Shown piece by piece: positions 21,873 through 23,845 of a stretch of DNA of 23,845 nucleotides. Every line of letters begins with the position of its first letter. The stretch's first letter is position 1. The DNA lies in assembly GCA_902490405.1 (NCBI GenBank), contig CABUDS010000031.1:1-23845 (forward strand). The letters run 5' to 3'. The DNA comes from an uncultured Collinsella sp. (GTDB lineage: Bacteria; Actinomycetota; Coriobacteriia; Coriobacteriales; Coriobacteriaceae). The notes under the pieces are model-generated. The model had not been told where the DNA came from and ran no database searches. It saw only the letters and a program-made list of their open reading frames with translations. Both the position numbers and the translations under genes were made by a program.

Positions 21873-22751
21873 ATGAACAAGCCGAGTGTTTCTGCCGGCG
21901 TCGTTGCCGGCGTTGCTCTGGGAGCCGCGGCGCTTGGTGCGGCCGCTGTCGCTGTTCGTGCTGCCTGTCTGCAGGTTGCGCGAACCCGCAATGGGTTGGC
22001 GCGTGTGAAGCGCGTGCACGACGAGGGCGGCGACGAAGTCCGCGTATTGGTGCAAGGCGGCGTCTACCAAAGCGCGAGTTACGTTGGCGAGCGTTGGGCT
22101 GAGCCCGCCTTTGCGTACTATCGTGCGTTTGACGACGTGTTTGAGGCCGAGGATGCGATGCGCGACGTTTATGGTCACGGTATCAGCCGTATGCTCATGC
22201 TGGGTGGCGGCGGGTTTGCCTACCCCAAGTTTGCACTGATGTCGCACGAGGGTTTGCGCATGGACGTCATCGAGTATGACGGAGAGATTACGCGTCTGGC
22301 CCGCCGCTGGTTCTACCTAGACGAGCTGGAGCGCACGGCGGGCGATCGCCTGCGGGTGATTACTGCCGAGGCGCGTTCGTACCTGGGCGTGACGAGCGTG
22401 GGGCATCGTCGCTACGACGTGATCGTGAGCGATTGCTTTGGCGGTGCCGAGCCCGTGCGCGAGCTGGCGACGGTTGAGGCGTTGCGTTTGGTGCGAGGCG
22501 GCCTGAACCCCGGGGGTATCTACGTGGCCAATATCGTGAGCGCAAGCGAGGGGAGCGATGTGACGTTCCTGCGCGACTGCGCTGCCACGGCACTCGAGGT
22601 GTTCGGCCACGCCTGGGTGGTCCCATGTGGCGATGCGAAGTTCGGCGGCGAGGAAAACTACCTGCTCATCGCCAGCGACGGCAACTACGCCTTTGCCGAA
22701 GCCGTGCCCTTCGACACCGACTTCCTCGGCACCGTCCTTCACGACAAATAA
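21873..22751 (+). CDS. Spermidine-synthase-like (class I SAM-fold) protein, membrane-anchored
   Basis: A 292-residue protein. A hydrophobic Ala-rich N-terminal segment (residues 7-32) looks like a membrane anchor. A spermidine-synthase-like Rossmann domain follows, with LMLGGGGFAYPKF, the acidic loop DVIEYD, VIVSDCFGG and GGIYVANIVS. Residues normally used by true spermidine synthases to bind putrescine are not evident, and these anchored homologues are usually of unknown function; a methyltransferase role is equally likely. Its ATG abuts the elp3 stop, and AAGGAG within the end of elp3 is its Shine-Dalgarno, so it is translationally coupled. Confidence 0.82.
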   Translation: MNKPSVSAGVVAGVALGAAALGAAAVAVRAACLQVARTRNGLARVKRVHDEGGDEVRVLVQGGVYQSASYVGERWAEPAFAYYRAFDDVFEAEDAMRDVYGHGISRMLMLGGGGFAYPKFALMSHEGLRMDVIEYDGEITRLARRWFYLDELERTAGDRLRVITAEARSYLGVTSVGHRRYDVIVSDCFGGAEPVRELATVEALRLVRGGLNPGGIYVANIVSASEGSDVTFLRDCAATALEVFGHAWVVPCGDAKFGGEENYLLIASDGNYAFAEAVPFDTDFLGTVLHDK

Positions 22752-22777
22752 GTCTCCCCGTCCCAAAAAGACTGGTC

Positions 22778-23845
22778 TTAGGCGTGGTCGCGCCAGCCGA
22801 GAACGCGCTGCTTCATACCCTCGATGTCGAGCACGCCTTCGGCGAAGCCCTTGCGCACGAGCTCTTCGGGAACCAACTCGTCGTAGCGGTCAAAGTAAGG
22901 CACCTCGCCAGGATAGACGAGCTCGATGGGATCGAAGTCCTTCTCGGCCTCGTCGGCGAGCACCTCAAAGAACGTCTCCTCGTCGGCCTTCATCTTAAAC
23001 TGCAGAAAGTACGGGCGTGACGGATCGAGCCCGCGAAGGCCCAGCTCCGCGGCACATTTAATCTTGAGCATGCGCTCGAGCGCCAAAAAGGCGTAGCTGC
23101 CCAGCCAGGGGAAGAGCACCCAGGTATCGCCGCCCAGGTTAATGAGCGGCTTGGTTCCCGCCCCCGAAATCTCGGCCGTATGACGAGCCTGCGCCAAGCG
23201 GGCCCGTGCGTTACCCATAAGGTACGGATATGTCGCGTGCTCGTTGAGCGCCTTGTGCATGCGCTCGAGCACATGCGTGTTAATGTCTCCGGGGCAGTCG
23301 CCAAAGTAGGCCGGCACCCGGCCCTTGACCTGCGTGGCAAAGACAGTGTGACGCTTCCAGTCCACTTCCTCGACAATCCAGCAGTGTCCGGCGATGGCGA
23401 TGCGCTCGCCGGGTGGGGGCGGATTAACGATCGTGCCCAGCTCAGCCGATTCGCTCCGGACGGTAAACTCCTCGTTTTCCTGGAACACGGCGTAGAACTT
23501 AAAGTTATTGATGATGCGCTCGCCCGCGAGGCCCACGATGAGCCCGCCACCTTCGGTGACCTGGATATGGTCGATCTTAATGAGGTGACGTAGCAGCACA
23601 CGGTAATCGTCTGCCGAGACACGGTGGAAATAGCTGAGCGTGAGCACGCGCTGGGCAAGTTCGGCCGGCGTGAGCTCGCCGGTGCTGGCGAGGGTCGACA
23701 TAGTCTGGTGATAGAGCAGGCTGTAGGGGAGACGATCGAGCTCGGGTGGCTCGACCCACTTTTCCTCGCGATAGAGTTGTACGAGCGCGACATCAGCATA
23801 CTTGATACCCTTGCCCTTATATGGCTCAGGTCTTCTCTTATCTCT
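22778..23845 (-). CDS. Lhr-like DEAD/DEAH helicase, C-terminal part (cut by window edge)
   Basis: The stop is at 22778. The reading frame stays open from the first internal ATG (23701) through the right edge, so this is the last 355 residues of a longer protein. The visible part resembles the C-terminal Lhr region: YHQTMSTLASTG, LSYFHRVSADDYRVLLRHLI, LIVGLAGERIINN and, after EFTVR, GTIVNPPPPGERIAIAGHCWIVEEVD. Lhr-type enzymes are large ATP-dependent 3'-5' helicases. The helicase core with Walker motifs lies beyond the window. It converges with the spermidine-synthase-like gene; the 26-bp gap has only a weak AAGAC/GTCTT hairpin. Confidence 0.85.
   Translation of the reverse strand, partial: RDKRRPEPYKGKGIKYADVALVQLYREEKWVEPPELDRLPYSLLYHQTMSTLASTGELTPAELAQRVLTLSYFHRVSADDYRVLLRHLIKIDHIQVTEGGGLIVGLAGERIINNFKFYAVFQENEEFTVRSESAELGTIVNPPPPGERIAIAGHCWIVEEVDWKRHTVFATQVKGRVPAYFGDCPGDINTHVLERMHKALNEHATYPYLMGNARARLAQARHTAEISGAGTKPLINLGGDTWVLFPWLGSYAFLALERMLKIKCAAELGLRGLDPSRPYFLQFKMKADEETFFEVLADEAEKDFDPIELVYPGEVPYFDRYDELVPEELVRKGFAEGVLDIEGMKQRVLGWRDHA

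Noticed and set aside
19716..22247. An 843-codon minus-strand open frame opposite elp3 and its neighbours
   Set aside because: It is a shadow of GC-rich codon use in elp3. Its product has no domain and it overlaps three well-supported plus-strand genes.

Overview
The window (about 24 kb, GC-rich) looks like a chromosomal segment from a gut actinobacterium of the class Coriobacteriia, most likely Collinsella. This is inferred from the strong GC bias at third codon positions, the DUF3516 actinobacterial helicase, the reverse rubrerythrin and the general style of the genes. No rRNA, tRNA or other taxonomic marker is present to prove it.

Layout. Positions 66-1587 hold an IS110-family (IS1111-type) insertion sequence: one transposase on the minus strand, 14-bp subterminal inverted repeats, and a long structured non-coding end where a bridge RNA is expected. 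Next come two small palindromic repeats, then the vitamin B6 locus: pdxS-pdxT on the minus strand and a divergent MocR-type regulator (PdxR) on the plus strand. A lower-GC gene for an AbiEi/DUF559-like PD-(D/E)XK nuclease (5166-6293) sits exactly between two copies of a 119-bp palindromic element. A third copy lies at 15971-16089. Then come a reverse rubrerythrin (oxidative stress, minus strand) and a divergent two-gene fermentation operon (iron-dependent alcohol dehydrogenase plus aldehyde dehydrogenase) preceded by two Rex-like operators.

From 10053 to 13085 on the plus strand are a stand-alone HIRAN protein, a 59-residue charged protein, a calcineurin-like phosphoesterase and a coiled-coil DUF2130 protein. 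From 17987 back to 13165 on the minus strand are a Trm9-like methyltransferase, TrmB and a large DExH helicase with a DUF3516-type C-terminus. From 18255 on the plus strand are a membrane-linked XRE regulator translationally coupled to a DUF4097 membrane protein, then Elp3 coupled to a spermidine-synthase-like protein. The right edge cuts a minus-strand Lhr-like helicase.

Functional themes. RNA modification recurs: Elp3 forms cm5U34 and the Trm9-like protein could methylate it, while TrmB makes m7G46. The two most unusual signals are (1) the 119-bp palindromes, identical in length and orientation, with arms that stay paired, two of which bracket a nuclease gene and supply stop codons to neighbouring genes; and (2) the IS1111-type element whose long structured 3' end predicts a bridge RNA. 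Start codons were moved from the longest possible frame where a clear Shine-Dalgarno sequence and family alignment supported a downstream start.
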